This document shows, in pieces, positions 10,608-21,503 of a DNA stretch of 64,000 bases. The stretch comes from Mnemiopsis leidyi (lineage: Eukaryota; Ctenophora; Tentaculata; Lobata; Bolinopsidae). Under the pieces are notes generated by a model. That model was given only the letters and a program-made list of their open reading frames with translations, ran no database searches and had not been told where the DNA came from. The stretch lies in assembly GCA_000226015.1 (NCBI GenBank), contig JH153555.1, forward strand, positions 38,556-102,555, read 5' to 3'. The first letter of the stretch is position 1. Each line of letters begins with the position of its first letter. The position numbers and the translations under genes are program-made.

Positions 10608-10822
10608 TTCCCCTCACTCTAACCGGACCGGGCTCCAGAGACTGCTGCTTGTGTCCTGTCTGCGGTAAAGTCTTCGTCGGTGTCTGGAAGAAGAAGAACT
10701 ACAACCTCCACTTCAGGACTGTCCATCTCAAGCAGCAGAACTACAAGTGTTCCCACTGTCCGAAGCGGTTCGGGCAGTGTGGTTCCCGCAAGAGACACGA
10801 ACAGATATGTCCTAGACGCTGA
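10608..10822 (+). CDS. ZFx16, terminal exon with two zinc fingers
   Basis: Acceptor taccagcattttcag; 70 residues, no Met before the fingers. An extra CC pair precedes finger 1 (about 15-39, C-x2-C-x15-H-x4-H). Linker HLKQQNYKC; finger 2 (47-67) C2HC. The exon is noticeably more GC-rich than its flanks. Confidence 0.89.
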
Positions 10823-11064
10823 TATGAGAGGCCGACATGTAGATCTTCTTACGTTGAGACGATTTAGGTTCATGAGATTTCGTTACGTTGATTTGGTCCA
10901 AATTTTGGCCGGAAATTGTTAAATGTTTTTTTTGTCGGGGCTAAAAGTTACAACAGAAGTTGATAACCGTTCAATTGGTTACAAAGACAGTCCAACAACC
11001 GTCAGTTATTGTAATTTTAGGTAACACCTCCAAGATCAGCGAATTTCAACAGCTTTACTTTCAG

Positions 11065-11282
11065 TGTTCAGCTTTACAGGAGACTTCCTGTCTCGCACTA
11101 AAGACGTGAGGAAGTTTTCTTGTGTGCTCTGTTCCAAGTCTTTCTACCGTCGGAGACACCTGGAGAACCACCACAGGACCCACACGGGGGAGAGACCCTT
11201 TGTTTGTGGGCTCTGTGGGAAACGGTTCGGGGACAGCTCCAACTACAGGAAGCATATCAAGCAGCCCCACATGATTCCGTGA
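11065..11282 (+). CDS. ZFx17, terminal exon with classical TGEKP-type fingers
   Basis: Acceptor cagctttactttcag; 71 residues. Finger 1 (about 19-39) is C-x2-C-x12-H-x3-H and is joined by the classical linker HTGERPF to finger 2 (47-68, C-x2-C-x12-H-x4-H). I see this linker in no other exon of the window, so this unit may have entered from another zinc-finger lineage or kept the ancestral state. Confidence 0.9.
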
Positions 11283-11508
11283 TGGACAAGCGGTGTTTTT
11301 ATGAACATCAGAGATAATGGAGAAGATGTTTTATAGTGTTTTAGATTTGTATGTTAGTACCCGGGACTTGAATGAGGGGTTTATCGTTACATTACACATA
11401 TAATTTTATCGTTTATTTGTATCATGCTCAAATGATTAATAGATCGGCCGTCCTACAAAGTTTCTCCGAAAGTCCGAGAGCACTTTATAATCATAAGCTA
11501 ACTTTCAG

Positions 11509-11717
11509 ACAGAAAAATGGGATACCGGCATAAGTGTCCAATTTGCGAAAAGAGATTCCAGACGAAGCAAAACTGTGCCACTCACTACCAAGCAATCCAT
11601 CTCAAGGCCCGACCATTTCAGTGTGAAATGTGCGGAAGGGTTTTCGGTTTTCATCAGTCCAAAATTAGACATTCCAAAACTTGCCCTGCATTAAAAATGA
11701 GACGGCCTTATTCATGA
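11509..11717 (+). CDS. ZFx18, terminal exon with two zinc fingers
   Basis: Acceptor agctaactttcag; 68 residues. Finger 1 (about 9-30) canonical C-x2-C-x12-H-x4-H, linker HLKARPFQC, intermediate between LKIR and TGEKP types, finger 2 (38-58) C2HC. The final codons (atgagacggccttattcatga) are followed by a slightly altered copy of the same 18 or so bases, a very short tandem duplication at the stop. Confidence 0.89.
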
Positions 11718-12178
11718 TGAGACGTCCTTATTTATTGACCGGTAAATTCGATAATCGGATATGATCTGGTCTTAAGGTCGTAGGGGTTTGTGAAGATAAT
11801 TTCTATTTCAATTGCATGGTTTATATGACGTGAAGTGTAGACTTAGCGGAGAATTGTTAGCCTCAGCGGAAAGCAAAATTTCAGAGCTAATTTTGTTATA
11901 ATCGTGGTCTATGTATCCGAGTACTTTGTTATCAGTACAACATTAATAATTGATTTAAGAATTAAGATTTGGTAGAAGACTCGAATTTGCTCCTTTAATG
12001 ATGTTCACCTTTAGGGAATATCGATATTTCTATTTGAGATTTTAAATATCTAAATTTCAAACTTTAAAACCTGAATTTGGTTAGGGTATTTGCCAGATAT
12101 ACTTATTTATATGACAAATGGTTGGAGCCTGAACTAGTTTTTACGCAAATCCCGTCTGAAACTGTAAACCGGCCTCAG

Positions 12179-12363
12179 GAACACTATGTCCGCTATGTCC
12201 TCGACAGTTCACGGGAAGTCTGAGGGAGTCTAAACTGAGGAAACACTACAAGGAGGTCCATCTTAGAGTGAGAGACCACGTTTGTCAGTTTTGTGGGCGA
12301 GCTTTCTCTCAGAGCACCAATAGGAATAGACATGCTTTAACGTGCAAGTTGCGTCGTCCTTAA
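12179..12363 (+). CDS. ZFx19, compact terminal exon with two zinc fingers
   Basis: Acceptor taaaccggcctcag; 60 residues, no Met before the first Cys. Finger 1 (about 3-27) C-x2-C-x15-H-x4-H starts almost at the splice site; linker HLRVRDHVC; finger 2 (35-55) C2HC. Preceded by a 460-base empty spacer. Confidence 0.88.
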
Positions 12364-12793
12364 TTTTGAACAGACAAGATTGATATGATTAGATGTATTT
12401 ATGAAACTTAACTGGAATTTTAGTTCGAATTCGTACACGTGACATTAACTAATCGTGTGGTGATTATGAGAAATATGTTGGGTTTTTCCGGTCTGGTTCG
12501 CTGTTTGCAATTATCAGGGGCGTACGCGTTTATTTTGTTAGAGTGATAATGATATTATATCGATCATATTGCCACATTAATATTTTATATTTACTTTATT
12601 TATTTACTAGTTTTATTTTGTTCAACAAAATACGAACTACCTATTTGTACCACTATCTTCTGCGACTAAACGAATCCCGTCCATACAATGTATTGACTAT
12701 TGAAGTACCTCTAACTGAACCTTGAAATTTCCCTCGTGGCTGCGGTATCTGGTTTGCAAAAACACATACCCTTCACTACGTCTAACATTTCAG

Positions 12794-13029
12794 TTACCGA
12801 GGATGAACCGGTCCTCACCTGCCCAGCTTGCTCTAAAATGTTCCGTGGTCCCCAACAAAAGTGTCACTACAAAATCCATTACCGGGCCGTCCACCTGAAG
12901 ATCAGGAACCACCTGTGCGACTGGTGTGGGAAGAGATTTTCCCGCAACAATGCGCTACAGCGGCATCGTAGATCCTGCAAATTTGGCAAAACCAATTGTA
13001 CTTCAACCGATAACACGTTTCCTCTCTGA
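12794..13029 (+). CDS. ZFx20, terminal exon with two zinc fingers
   Basis: Acceptor tacgtctaacatttcag; 77 residues. Finger 1 (about 9-33) C-x2-C-x15-H-x4-H with the motif FRGPQQKCHYKIHYRAVH, linker HLKIRNHLC, finger 2 (41-61) C2HC. ZFx21 is its close duplicate. Confidence 0.9.
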
Positions 13030-13251
13030 TGTAAAGTTATATGTCTCTAAACATCGGTTTCGCATAAATGTATGGCTTGCAATTTTTACTTACCATATAT
13101 GATATTTGATCTGAGAATCACGATCTTGGTTGAAAAATTTAATAGCTGCCGAGATAAAAGAAGAGTGAAAATTTGCGTGCCAAGAAAACGTAGACCAAAT
13201 CTCCAAAACAAGTTTTTGGGATCCGTTTTAATTTCACAAAAAACATTTCAG

Positions 13252-13475
13252 CTGGTGAGCAAGTAATAACCTGCCCAGTGTGTGCCAGACAGTTCCGGGG
13301 TCCCCAACAGCGGTGCCACTACAAGATCCACTACCGGGCAGTCCACCTCAAGATTAAAGATCACGTGTGTGATTGGTGTGGGAGGGGATTCTCCAGGAAC
13401 AACCGACTCCAGGACCACAAGAAGACGTGTAAAGTGGGGAAATCTTTGTTGAATTTGTACGGGCCTGGAGTCTGA
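13252..13475 (+). CDS. ZFx21, terminal exon with two zinc fingers
   Basis: Acceptor caaaaaacatttcag; 73 residues. Shares FRGPQQ and CHYKIHYRAVHLKI with ZFx20 and the C-D-W-C-G start of finger 2; finger 1 about 7-31, finger 2 39-59. Second-finger residues at the helix start differ less than the tails, so this is a young duplicate with diverging C-termini. Confidence 0.9.
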
Positions 13476-13813
13476 TCAATTACTGAGCTGATTAACAACT
13501 TATATGAGCGTGATCGTTTGTTTACCATATAGTGTGATTTATGTTTTTACATGAAATATTTGACAAATCTTTGGCCTTTTTTTCGCTGACAATATTTTAG
13601 CCAAGATAAACTTGCAGTATGTTGACTGGTTAACCAGTGCCTTTGCAGTACAGAGCACAGTCCTTTATCCAAATGAGAGGCGTTCATTACCAAATTTTAC
13701 CGTCGTCCGTCAATCTCTGAATCTCTGTTATTTAGTAATCTGTAATCTGGTTCGCACCCCTATCTTCAATCTCTCTCTCCTGTATTCCTCCCGTCAAAAC
13801 AGTCGATTTCCAG

Positions 13814-14037
13814 GCTACACCGAGGTTGAAAACAGCGTGACTTGCAATATTTGTCGGCGAGCCTTCTACGGGTACCAGCGGAAAAACCACTTCAAGATCC
13901 ACTACCGGTCGGTTCACCTCCGTATTAAGGAGCACGGATGTGTGTGGTGCGGGAAGCTGTTCGGTAGGGCTGACACCAGTAGGAGACACGAGAAGATCTG
14001 TCCGATGAGGGGGAAAACTCCTGACTGGAGGGAGTAG
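13814..14037 (+). CDS. ZFx22, terminal exon with two zinc fingers
   Basis: Acceptor acagtcgatttccag; 73 residues. Finger 1 (about 10-34) C-x2-C-x15-H-x4-H, linker HLRIKEHGC, finger 2 (42-62) C2HC. The open frame extends more than 190 bases upstream of the acceptor, but nothing there resembles a domain. Confidence 0.9.
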
Positions 14038-14396
14038 GACTGTGTAAGCGAGCAGTGAGGACTATAAATTGTGAGAAGTGAGGACTTTATAGAGAGAAGT
14101 GGGCATCTTCAATTTATAGCTGTAGAGATTAACCTTCCTACCTCTTATTTGGGACAAAACGATATTTTAATCATAAATATATATATTTATTCTTTATGGT
14201 TTGAAGTTGGCTGATAATGTTAACGGTTTAAATATAACGTTCAATATATTGTACCTCAGTTAAATTAATAAATTACTTTTTCACAAAAATAATCAAACAA
14301 ACGAAATAACAACGTACAGTTCAATATCACATCATGTTTGAAATCTCTACTTCAAATCTTGAATCTGATCCTGAGCCAGTCACGTGCCCCCTCCAG

Positions 14397-14611
14397 AAGA
14401 TACAGTCTCACAGTCTATAGTACGACAAGTTCGATGTCCCTTCTGTCCGTCAGTTTATCACGGAAAGAACCGAAACTATAACTTGAAGTTCCACCTGGAT
14501 GCCGTCCACTCGAAGGTCAGAAAACACAGTTGCGGTTTCTGTGGCAAGATGTTTTATCGACCGGACACTAGCAAGCGTCATGAGAAGATTTGCAAGTTGA
14601 GAAAAGTCTAG
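14397..14611 (+). CDS. ZFx23, terminal exon with two zinc fingers
   Basis: Acceptor cacgtgccccctccag; 70 residues. Finger 1 (about 13-37) C-x2-C-x15-H-x4-H, linker HSKVRKHSC, finger 2 (45-65) C2HC; finger 2 shares its DTSxRHEKIC end with ZFx22. Confidence 0.89.
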
Positions 14612-14942
14612 AAAATCGAGTAACGTTCTTATGTGTACATCAAGTATTGCTTCGAGCACTAGATTTTTGTTTGGTGGGAATTCCTATTTCCTATCTACCA
14701 ATTCATAGCAAAAGGGGCAAAATCGATTGTTTCCGTTTAATTAACCGATATGATGTTACTGAACGCAAAATGCAAAAAACGCCACATTCGATTTCATTTT
14801 TAAGACCACAAAACCTAGAAAATCTTAAAACCGTACAATGTCTTTAAAAAAGTCAATTCTTACCTACTTGTTCATCTCAAAAAGTGTCTATTTACATTCA
14901 CTACGATTTCACTCAAACACTGGACTTACAGTCCCTCTTCAG

Positions 14943-15202
14943 CGCTACAAGATGCAGTCCAGTGTAACATCTGTAGTAGAGTGTTCCGGGGGTCCCTGAG
15001 TGTAGGGAGGCAGTCTCTAGAGCGACACCTCAAGCACGTGCACCTCAAGATCAAGGATATTCCGTGTGAGTACTGTGGCAAGCTATTCGGCAGGTCCAGC
15101 ACTCGAAACGCTCATTACAAGAGGTGCCCCAATCGAGTTGGGTGGTTTGCCCTGAAGTGTCGGGATAACACTGACAGTAACACTGAGGATGGGAAGAAAT
15201 GA
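14943..15202 (+). CDS. ZFx24, terminal exon with two zinc fingers
   Basis: Acceptor cagtccctcttcag; 85 residues. Finger 1 (about 7-33) has a five-residue insertion (C-x2-C-x17-H-x4-H), the first of several with this longer loop. Linker HLKIKDIPC, finger 2 (41-61) C2HC, then a 24-residue tail with Asn, Asp and Lys. Confidence 0.89.
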
Positions 15203-15564
15203 CTGAAATTGGATTCGGACGATGTGTTTTTCTTTCTGTATTGGGGCTCTGTACTGTGGTCAGCGATAGTCTTTTATAATAGCAACGTTGTATTTCTTAC
15301 GATCTTTTACTTTTTTTACTCTAGAGTTTGACTTGAGGACAGGCTATATTTTTTCTAAATATATGACGATATAAAAACTACTAGGCTTTTTGTTAAATAA
15401 TGGATGGATGCCCCCTAAATAAATTCCAGTAGCTAATAATATGGCCCCGTTCTATTTCATATTTTATATTATAAGACCTTTTCCGACCAATCCCGGAAAA
15501 GGTCTTCACAACAACCCTTCCCATAATATACCATATTCTGGCATATTCACACCTCTTCTCTCAG

Positions 15565-15848
15565 CTATCTACATTCTACAGCCCGTCCCTCCTCCCAACC
15601 TGATCCATCCCAAGGACGTGGTTCAGTGCCACATCTGCTTCAAAACTTACAGAGGATTAGATAGGAGGAGAAGTCTGAGACGTCACATCAAATCTAAACA
15701 CGATGGAGTCAAAGATCAGGTTTGCCAGTTTTGCGGCCAGAAGTTCGGCCGGAAGTACACGTTAGACACCCACGTGGCCAGACGTCATGCGGAACAGCTG
15801 GAAGCTCTCTCTTCCCACAGAAATTCTGAAGTTGATGCCGATCAGTGA
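15565..15848 (+). CDS. ZFx25, terminal exon, first with a C2H2 second finger
   Basis: Acceptor cacctcttctctcag; a second AG at 15581 is out of phase. 93 residues: a Pro-rich leader of about 20, finger 1 (21-45) C-x2-C-x15-H-x4-H, linker HDGVKDQVC, finger 2 (53-74) C-x2-C-x12-H-x4-H, acidic tail. It marks the change in the array from C2HC to C2H2 second fingers. Confidence 0.89.
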
Positions 15849-16004
15849 CATTTCAAGAGTTTTATAATTTTATTAAAAGTTTGAGCCTTTTAATTTGCTT
15901 CTAATTTCTGTCACAAGTTGTCACCTACCCAAGCTAATACAAAAATTCCCGCCGTTTTCCATGTCTCAGCGCAAGCCCAGCAACCTCCCCCCTCTTGAAT
16001 TTAG

Positions 16005-16219
16005 GAGTTCTGCAACCGCCCTTTGAACGGACGGTGAGCTGTGGGATATGTCGGGCAACCTACCGGGGTCCCAGCCGGAACCGCAGTCTCAGACTGCACG
16101 TCAACTCGGTACACTACGGTATAAAGGAGGGCAAGTGTGAGATATGTGACAGGACGTACACGAGGAGAGCCACACTGGAGGCCCACATGGCTAAGTTCCA
16201 CGGGATTGTCAAGAAATAA
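16005..16219 (+). CDS. ZFx26, terminal exon with two zinc fingers
   Basis: Acceptor ctcttgaatttag (a TAG acceptor after a long C/T tract). 70 residues; finger 1 (about 12-36) C-x2-C-x15-H-x4-H, linker HYGIKEGKC, finger 2 (44-65) C2H2. Confidence 0.88.
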
Positions 16220-16611
16220 GGTCGCTCTGTAGGGATGTCTTGAAAGCATAGAAAAAGTTGAACTTTTACGTTGCGGTGTTTAATTTTTTTTAAAACTTTT
16301 TCGAGCGTGAAAATTGAAATAACTTTGATCTTTTTATACAATTTTATTTGAGCTGGCATGCATATATATATATTTTGCATAATATGTGGTGCGTGCGTGA
16401 ATTCCGTCATTTAAATTTAATTTGGGATATTGGATCGGAGTCTTGATGCGACCTTAGCTTACTTAAGTTCATTCTTTAGCCCAGCAAAATATGTGCATTA
16501 CAGCCCTTGCACAACCTCATCCTGCATTGTTTATGTAAAGTTTGCACAATTTGATCAGGAAGCTGTCGCTCTGTAAATAGCAAATCTTGTACAACGTCAA
16601 TTCCTCCACAG

Positions 16612-16889
16612 CACAAGATATCAGGATAAAACTCCCATCTGGAGTCGATGTATCTGACCCCACTCCTCCTCGATGTCACATCTGCTTCAAGCAGTTTCAC
16701 GGGGCCGGGGCTATCGCCAAGCAGTCTCTAACGAGACACCTGCGGGAGGTGCATGAGGGGAAGAAGGGAGGTCGGTGTCCGGACTGCGGCCGCACTTTTT
16801 CCAGGAAGGCAACGCGGGATGCGCATATGGGCAGATTTAAGGGAAGGTGTGGTAAAAGTCCTTATGATGTAGATGTAACCAAGATGTAG
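16612..16889 (+). CDS. ZFx27, terminal exon with two zinc fingers
   Basis: Acceptor caattcctccacag; 91 residues. Finger 1 (about 21-47) C-x2-C-x17-H-x4-H, linker HEGKKGGRC. In finger 2 the last ligand is displaced: C-x2-C-x12-H-x7-C, with a GRC ending similar to the far-distal exons. Followed by a 554-base empty spacer with an AATAAA at 17267. Confidence 0.87.
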
Positions 16890-17443
16890 ACACCCTGTTA
16901 CTGCTAGTTACACTTATCTGCATTTAGCGACTTTTCTGTAGCGTTAAGGAATGCCATTTAGGGTCTTGAAGTAGATAAGGTCGGTTCAGATAACTATTGA
17001 TGTTTGTTCAAAATGATTAATGTTAATCTTAGATGACTGTAAGCCGAGTTAATGTTAGCTATTTGATGAGAATTACGGCTTATTGGTAAATATAATGATA
17101 TCAATCGATGGGGCGTATTGTTAACAGAAGTGGGTTTGATGATTGCTGTGCCCATGATTCAATGATGAGTGAGTTTTAATATCGTTACTGGTAGTATATC
17201 ATATGGATTGATATATGATGTCAGATATTACTGTTCTACATTGGATATTTATCAGGATGTTTTTATAATAAATTTATCTTATTCTTAAATAAATAGTTAT
17301 TCGGTTTGTTTTAATTGTCAAAAGCAACTGTGATTATCCAAATACAAAACATAACTTGATAGATTTCAAGCACTTGCTCCAAAATTCCCTCAAAAAAGCA
17401 AATCTCACCGACAAAAAACCCGAAAAATTTCTCCTCCTTCCAG

Positions 17444-17691
17444 AACCTCACGTTTACCCTGGTTTCGACTACCGAGAATGTACGGAATGTTCCACCAAGT
17501 TCATCGGGAGTCTGCCCCAACGGAAGAGCAACTTCAAGCGGCACTGGAAAGGAGTCCACATGAAGCTGAAGAACTTCTCCTGTGATTTCTGCGGGAAGTT
17601 TTACAACCGGAAACACGACATGCAGCGTCACGTGATGAAACAACATCGTGATCAGTTGGAGGCGGACTATGAGGTTCAGGTATTGGAATGA
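17444..17691 (+). CDS. ZFx28, terminal exon with two zinc fingers
   Basis: Acceptor tttctcctccttccag; 81 residues. Finger 1 (about 12-38) C-x2-C-x17-H-x4-H with Trp before the last His pair (RHWKGVH), linker HMKLKNFSC, finger 2 (46-67) C2H2, acidic tail. Confidence 0.9.
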
Positions 17692-18099
17692 AGCCGGTTT
17701 CCATATTTTTCTGCGGATTGTTCTTTTTTTACTGCGGGTTTTTCTTACTTTAACTGACGGATGTTCTTACCTTTACTACGGGTGTCACTTCTTTGATTCA
17801 ATTTGATGTGTATCTGACTTTAAATTTGTTGGACCTGTTTTCTTCTGGAAATTTCTAATGGGGTTTCAAAACTATGATTTCCTTGTTGGCATGGATCTTT
17901 ACCACTATGATTTCCTTGTTCACCACAGTTCATGAATACGTTCAGATAGGCATTTGAGAAAGTTCGCTGACTATCGTAAATCGATTGGTTGTTTTGATTG
18001 AGATAGCGTATGTTCCGCATTAGGTCCCAATTGCTTTATCCCATTTAAACCGAGTGGAATTAACAGCCTCATAATAGCATTTAAACCTCACTCTTTCAG

Positions 18100-18311
18100 T
18101 AATATCGAGCGGATACGACTACCTGCAATGCCCGGCGTGTGGCCAGTGTTTCCGAGGAACAGGTCCCAGCAGCCGACACAACTTCAAGACACATTACCGC
18201 GTCAAGCATCTCAAGATTAAAGAGTTCCAGTGTAGTGTTTGTGGTAACCGCTTCGCCAGGAAGCACCATCTTCAGCTGCATTATCAGGCGAAACATGGAC
18301 TGGGCCCATAG
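18100..18311 (+). CDS. ZFx29, terminal exon with two zinc fingers
   Basis: Acceptor aacctcactctttcag; 69 residues, no usable Met. Finger 1 (about 10-36) C-x2-C-x17-H-x4-H, linker HLKIKEFQC, finger 2 (44-65) C2H2. The 400 bases before it have no gene. Confidence 0.89.
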
Positions 18312-18602
18312 TCACCATCTTGCTGATATTCTCTTAATGTTGGACTTTTGCTGTATTTCATGGCGCTTGGTAGTGTCGGGAGTTAAATGTGGATACGACT
18401 CACGGTCGCTACAAGCGTTTTAAGAAAATTTGATTCGAACTGACTTCTTAATATATACACTTTTGGTTCTCAGTGATCGATCACCGGTGGACAAAATTTT
18501 GGTTCTACCCTCACATCAGTCTAGATTGGTACCAGTAAAGCATGCTTATGTTATCTCTAAAACTTAAAAGAAGCGAGATATGTTTTTAGACCCGTTTTTC
18601 AG

Positions 18603-18805
18603 TTTCGGAAGCGATGACGCCAGACTGTCGATTCTCCTGCCCAAAGTGCAACTTGAAATTCCGAGGTTCCTCCGCTAAGACTTTACTGAAGTACCATTGG
18701 GAGAGCGTCCATTTGAAGATCAAGAAATACAGGTGTGACGTGTGTGACAGGAGATTCGCTCGGCGGTGGGACATGCAGAGACACTATAAGAGGATGCATC
18801 TCTGA
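18603..18805 (+). CDS. ZFx30, terminal exon with two zinc fingers
   Basis: Acceptor agacccgtttttcag; 66 residues. Finger 1 (about 12-36) C-x2-C-x15-H-x4-H, linker HLKIKKYRC, finger 2 (44-65) C2H2 with the helix RRWDMQRH. ZFx35 carries nearly the same finger 2 helix, so the two isoforms would be predicted to read similar DNA through finger 2. Confidence 0.9.
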
Positions 18806-19232
18806 AACTGCCGGCGGAAATGTGAACATAGTTATAAAGACTGTAACCGAATATATATAGAATTGTAAATATACTTATTGACATTAGAATATTGTCGATA
18901 GTCAATATCTTATGCAACTGACATATAACACCTTTTGTAAGAGTATGATGGAGCAGACTTAGAAGCTGGTATAATATAATTCAGACTTTTCTACTGAATC
19001 TAATCGCACTACTACGTTTTATGTGGTTTTATCTCAGTTCAATCGATTGCTTGACTGGTGCTTCACGTTGATTTGGAGCCCCAGAGAAACATCTGTATAG
19101 TATTCGTTCTAGTGTAATTAGAGAAAAGACCGTAGAGATGTTCGGGTGGTTTCATGAACTTAAATTCGAAGTCCAAAATCCCACAAAATCCTGGTTTTGG
19201 CGATATTCACCCCACTGCTTCTGCAATTTCAG

Positions 19233-19450
19233 AGTTCGAATTGTCGTGTGGAGATAGCTACGTGACTCTGACGTGTGTTAAATGCAACGTGCCCTTCAGA
19301 GGACCACTAACTCAGGCTAAAAACAACATGAGGAAGCACTGGAAGAGAGTCCACCTCCAAATACGAGAATATTCCTGTGAGAAGTGTGGCAAGAAATTTG
19401 CTGGAAGTTGGGAGCTTCAACGGCACTCCAAAGTTCATAACCGGTCCTAA
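19233..19450 (+). CDS. ZFx31, terminal exon with two zinc fingers
   Basis: Acceptor gcttctgcaatttcag; 71 residues. Finger 1 (about 14-40) C-x2-C-x17-H-x4-H, linker HLQIREYSC, finger 2 (48-68) C-x2-C-x12-H-x3-H. Preceded by a 427-base empty spacer. Confidence 0.9.
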
Positions 19451-19768
19451 TTCCAAACTCTATTGTGAAGTGCAGCTATATAGTTTTGTTGGTGTTTTAT
19501 AATCCGCATGGTTTATTGACTTAGAGATGTGGGTCGTTTTAAAGCGATTTAGAAGTTTCCGAACTTTAAAACCCAGCTACGAACATGATAAGTTAAACTG
19601 ATTTTTGTTTACTTCTAGTCAAAGTGACAACTTAATTTTAGAACTTATCTGTGGTCTTTAAGTTATACTGACTAACGCAAAATGTTTGATAGTTATGCGG
19701 TGGAGCCTGAAAAAATTTTGGTTAAATTTATCGGATAATCATGAAACATTTTCACAAAATAATTTCAG

Positions 19769-19971
19769 TTTACTTAGTAAGCTCCGATGGTCTGATCACA
19801 TGTTCGTGTGGCCAGGTTTTCCGAGGGCGATGTGCTGAAAGCAACGCCAAAAGACATTGGAGTAAAAGTATCAAGCATCTCGGGTTAAAGAACCATCTTT
19901 GTGAACTGTGTGGCAGGAGATTCGCTAGAGCATGGGATTTGAAACGACATAAGAGACAGAAACACAGCTGA
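19769..19971 (+). CDS. ZFx32, terminal exon with a C-x-C first finger
   Basis: Acceptor cacaaaataatttcag; 66 residues. The first Cys pair is separated by one residue only (TCSCGQ), and the histidines are H-x6-H, so finger 1 (about 11-36) is C-x1-C-x15-H-x6-H. Linker HLGLKNHLC, finger 2 (44-65) C2H2. The same C-x-C start is in the next exon. Followed by AATAAA at 20092. Confidence 0.88.
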
Positions 19972-20091
19972 TGTGATTGGCCGTGTGAAAGCTGACACAT
20001 TTCAAGCTACATGTCAAGCTAGTTCATTACGAGTTGGACCTTGTCTGTCAATGAATTCGCACCAAGCATTATGACGTTTTGAGCCGGAGTC

Positions 20092-20097
20092 AATAAA
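20092..20097 (+). terminator. Poly(A) signal AATAAA after ZFx32
   Basis: Canonical AATAAA 121 bases after the ZFx32 stop and 230 bases before the ZFx33 acceptor. Confidence 0.5.
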
Positions 20098-20326
20098 CTT
20101 CAATTTTACAGCAATTGGAAATGTTCATGTTAGAGATGCAACTAAATAAACCTAATTCTGAAATCTCTCTGTGTTAATTCGTCCACGGCGTGTACTGTTA
20201 TTTGTGGCCAGTTTTAAAGTATAATGTTCGACCTAATTATAAGTAGTAGTTAAGCTAAAATCTGAACTTTGGTTTAATTTTTAATTTTTTGTTAACATGA
20301 CTTTGCATGTCAAAATTATTTTTCAG

Positions 20327-20544
20327 TTTATACGAAGGACTCCAAAGGTTTGATCATTTGCTTGTGTGGCCAATCTTTTCGAGGATCATACGCTAGAAGA
20401 AGTCTCAGTAAACATTGGAGCAGCAAGCATCTCGGTATTAAGGACTATTCATGTGAGGTGTGTGGGAAGAGATTCGCCAGGAAGGGAGATTTGCGACGAC
20501 ACGGGAGAAAATTACGGAGCTGCTCTGCACCTGCCATTCAATAA
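20327..20544 (+). CDS. ZFx33, terminal exon with a C-x-C first finger
   Basis: Acceptor aaattatttttcag; 71 residues. Finger 1 (about 11-34) starts ICLCGQ, so C-x1-C-x15-H-x4-H, matching ZFx32. Linker HLGIKDYSC. Finger 2 ends H-x6-C in place of the second His. A duplicate of ZFx32 with a rewritten C-terminus; the unusual Cys spacing is therefore older than the duplication. Confidence 0.88.
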
Positions 20545-20966
20545 GATATCTCACAAGTCGTTATTGGAGGAGTACGAACGGTTTCAGTCTGTAGCGGCTC
20601 CAATCTTAACACGATGAAGCCGTAATGATTAACCATGATTATTCAGGAATCACGCTTTAGGACGTACATGGAGTTTTATAAATTTATCTTATCTGAAGCA
20701 AAATTTTTTAGGACATTGCCTGTTTAATATGTAGTGTAAATGATATCAGTGTTTCTTATACATTAATGTTGTACTATATTAACTTGAAGCTTCTGCGCCT
20801 GGCTGGCTATATTAAGAAAAAGTTAACTAAGCGGTGTCTAGTTATTATTACCATATACATCAAACTTTCACTGCAATATTAACCGTCAGTGTACCTTCCT
20901 CCACCACGTAAAATTTAACCGTATTGTCGCATATGTGCAGCAACTCTAGCAACTCCCCGCTCTCAG

Positions 20967-21157
20967 ATCAAAGCCCCTACACCTGCCCGGAATGTCACAA
21001 AGTGTTTCGAGGGAAAGCTCCCCAAGCGAAGCAGAACCTACGTCAGCACTTCCGCACAGTCCACCTCAAGTTGAGGGACTACACGTGTGAGATGTGTGGG
21101 AAGAGCTACTCTACCCGGTTCTACATGAGACAACACCAGAGGAAGTATCACGTGTGA
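20967..21157 (+). CDS. ZFx34, terminal exon truncated by a tandem duplication
   Basis: Acceptor aactccccgctctcag, chosen over 20940 because only this one keeps the array phase. 62 residues: finger 1 (about 6-32) C-x2-C-x17-H-x4-H, finger 2 (40-61) C2H2, stop one codon after its last His. A 67-base direct duplication creates this stop; past the second copy the old frame continues to a TAA at about 21262. Confidence 0.88.
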
Positions 21158-21216
21158 GATGTGTGGGAAGAGCTACTCTACCCGGTTCTACATGAGACAG
21201 CACCAGAGGAAGTATC
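21082..21216 (+). repeat. 67-bp tandem duplication across the ZFx34 stop
   Basis: The segment beginning cacgtgtgagatgtgtggg occurs at 21082 and again at 21149 with one or two differences. The period of 67 is not a multiple of three, so the copy shifts frame and introduces TGA. Few differences between copies mean a recent event. Confidence 0.93.
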
Positions 21217-21503
21217 ACAACGTGGCGTACATTTTCCCGCCAGACAACGGAGATGGGGATTAACCAGACTTTTGGAGCGGGTCGAGATTTGTTAATTAAT
21301 CAACCATGTCTGGCAATGTACTTTGCAGTGCTTTATCCAAGGGTACTTGTACTCGGCCACTTTTAGTACTCGGCCATTGTCCAGAAGCTTAGTGTATAAA
21401 TCGATCGAGGTTCTTCTAGTCCTGATTAGGCCAAGAATTATTGAAAAATTGGAAGAAAATTGATTTTCATTTCAAAGTTAGTATAAATAATTTCGTTTGT
21501 CAG

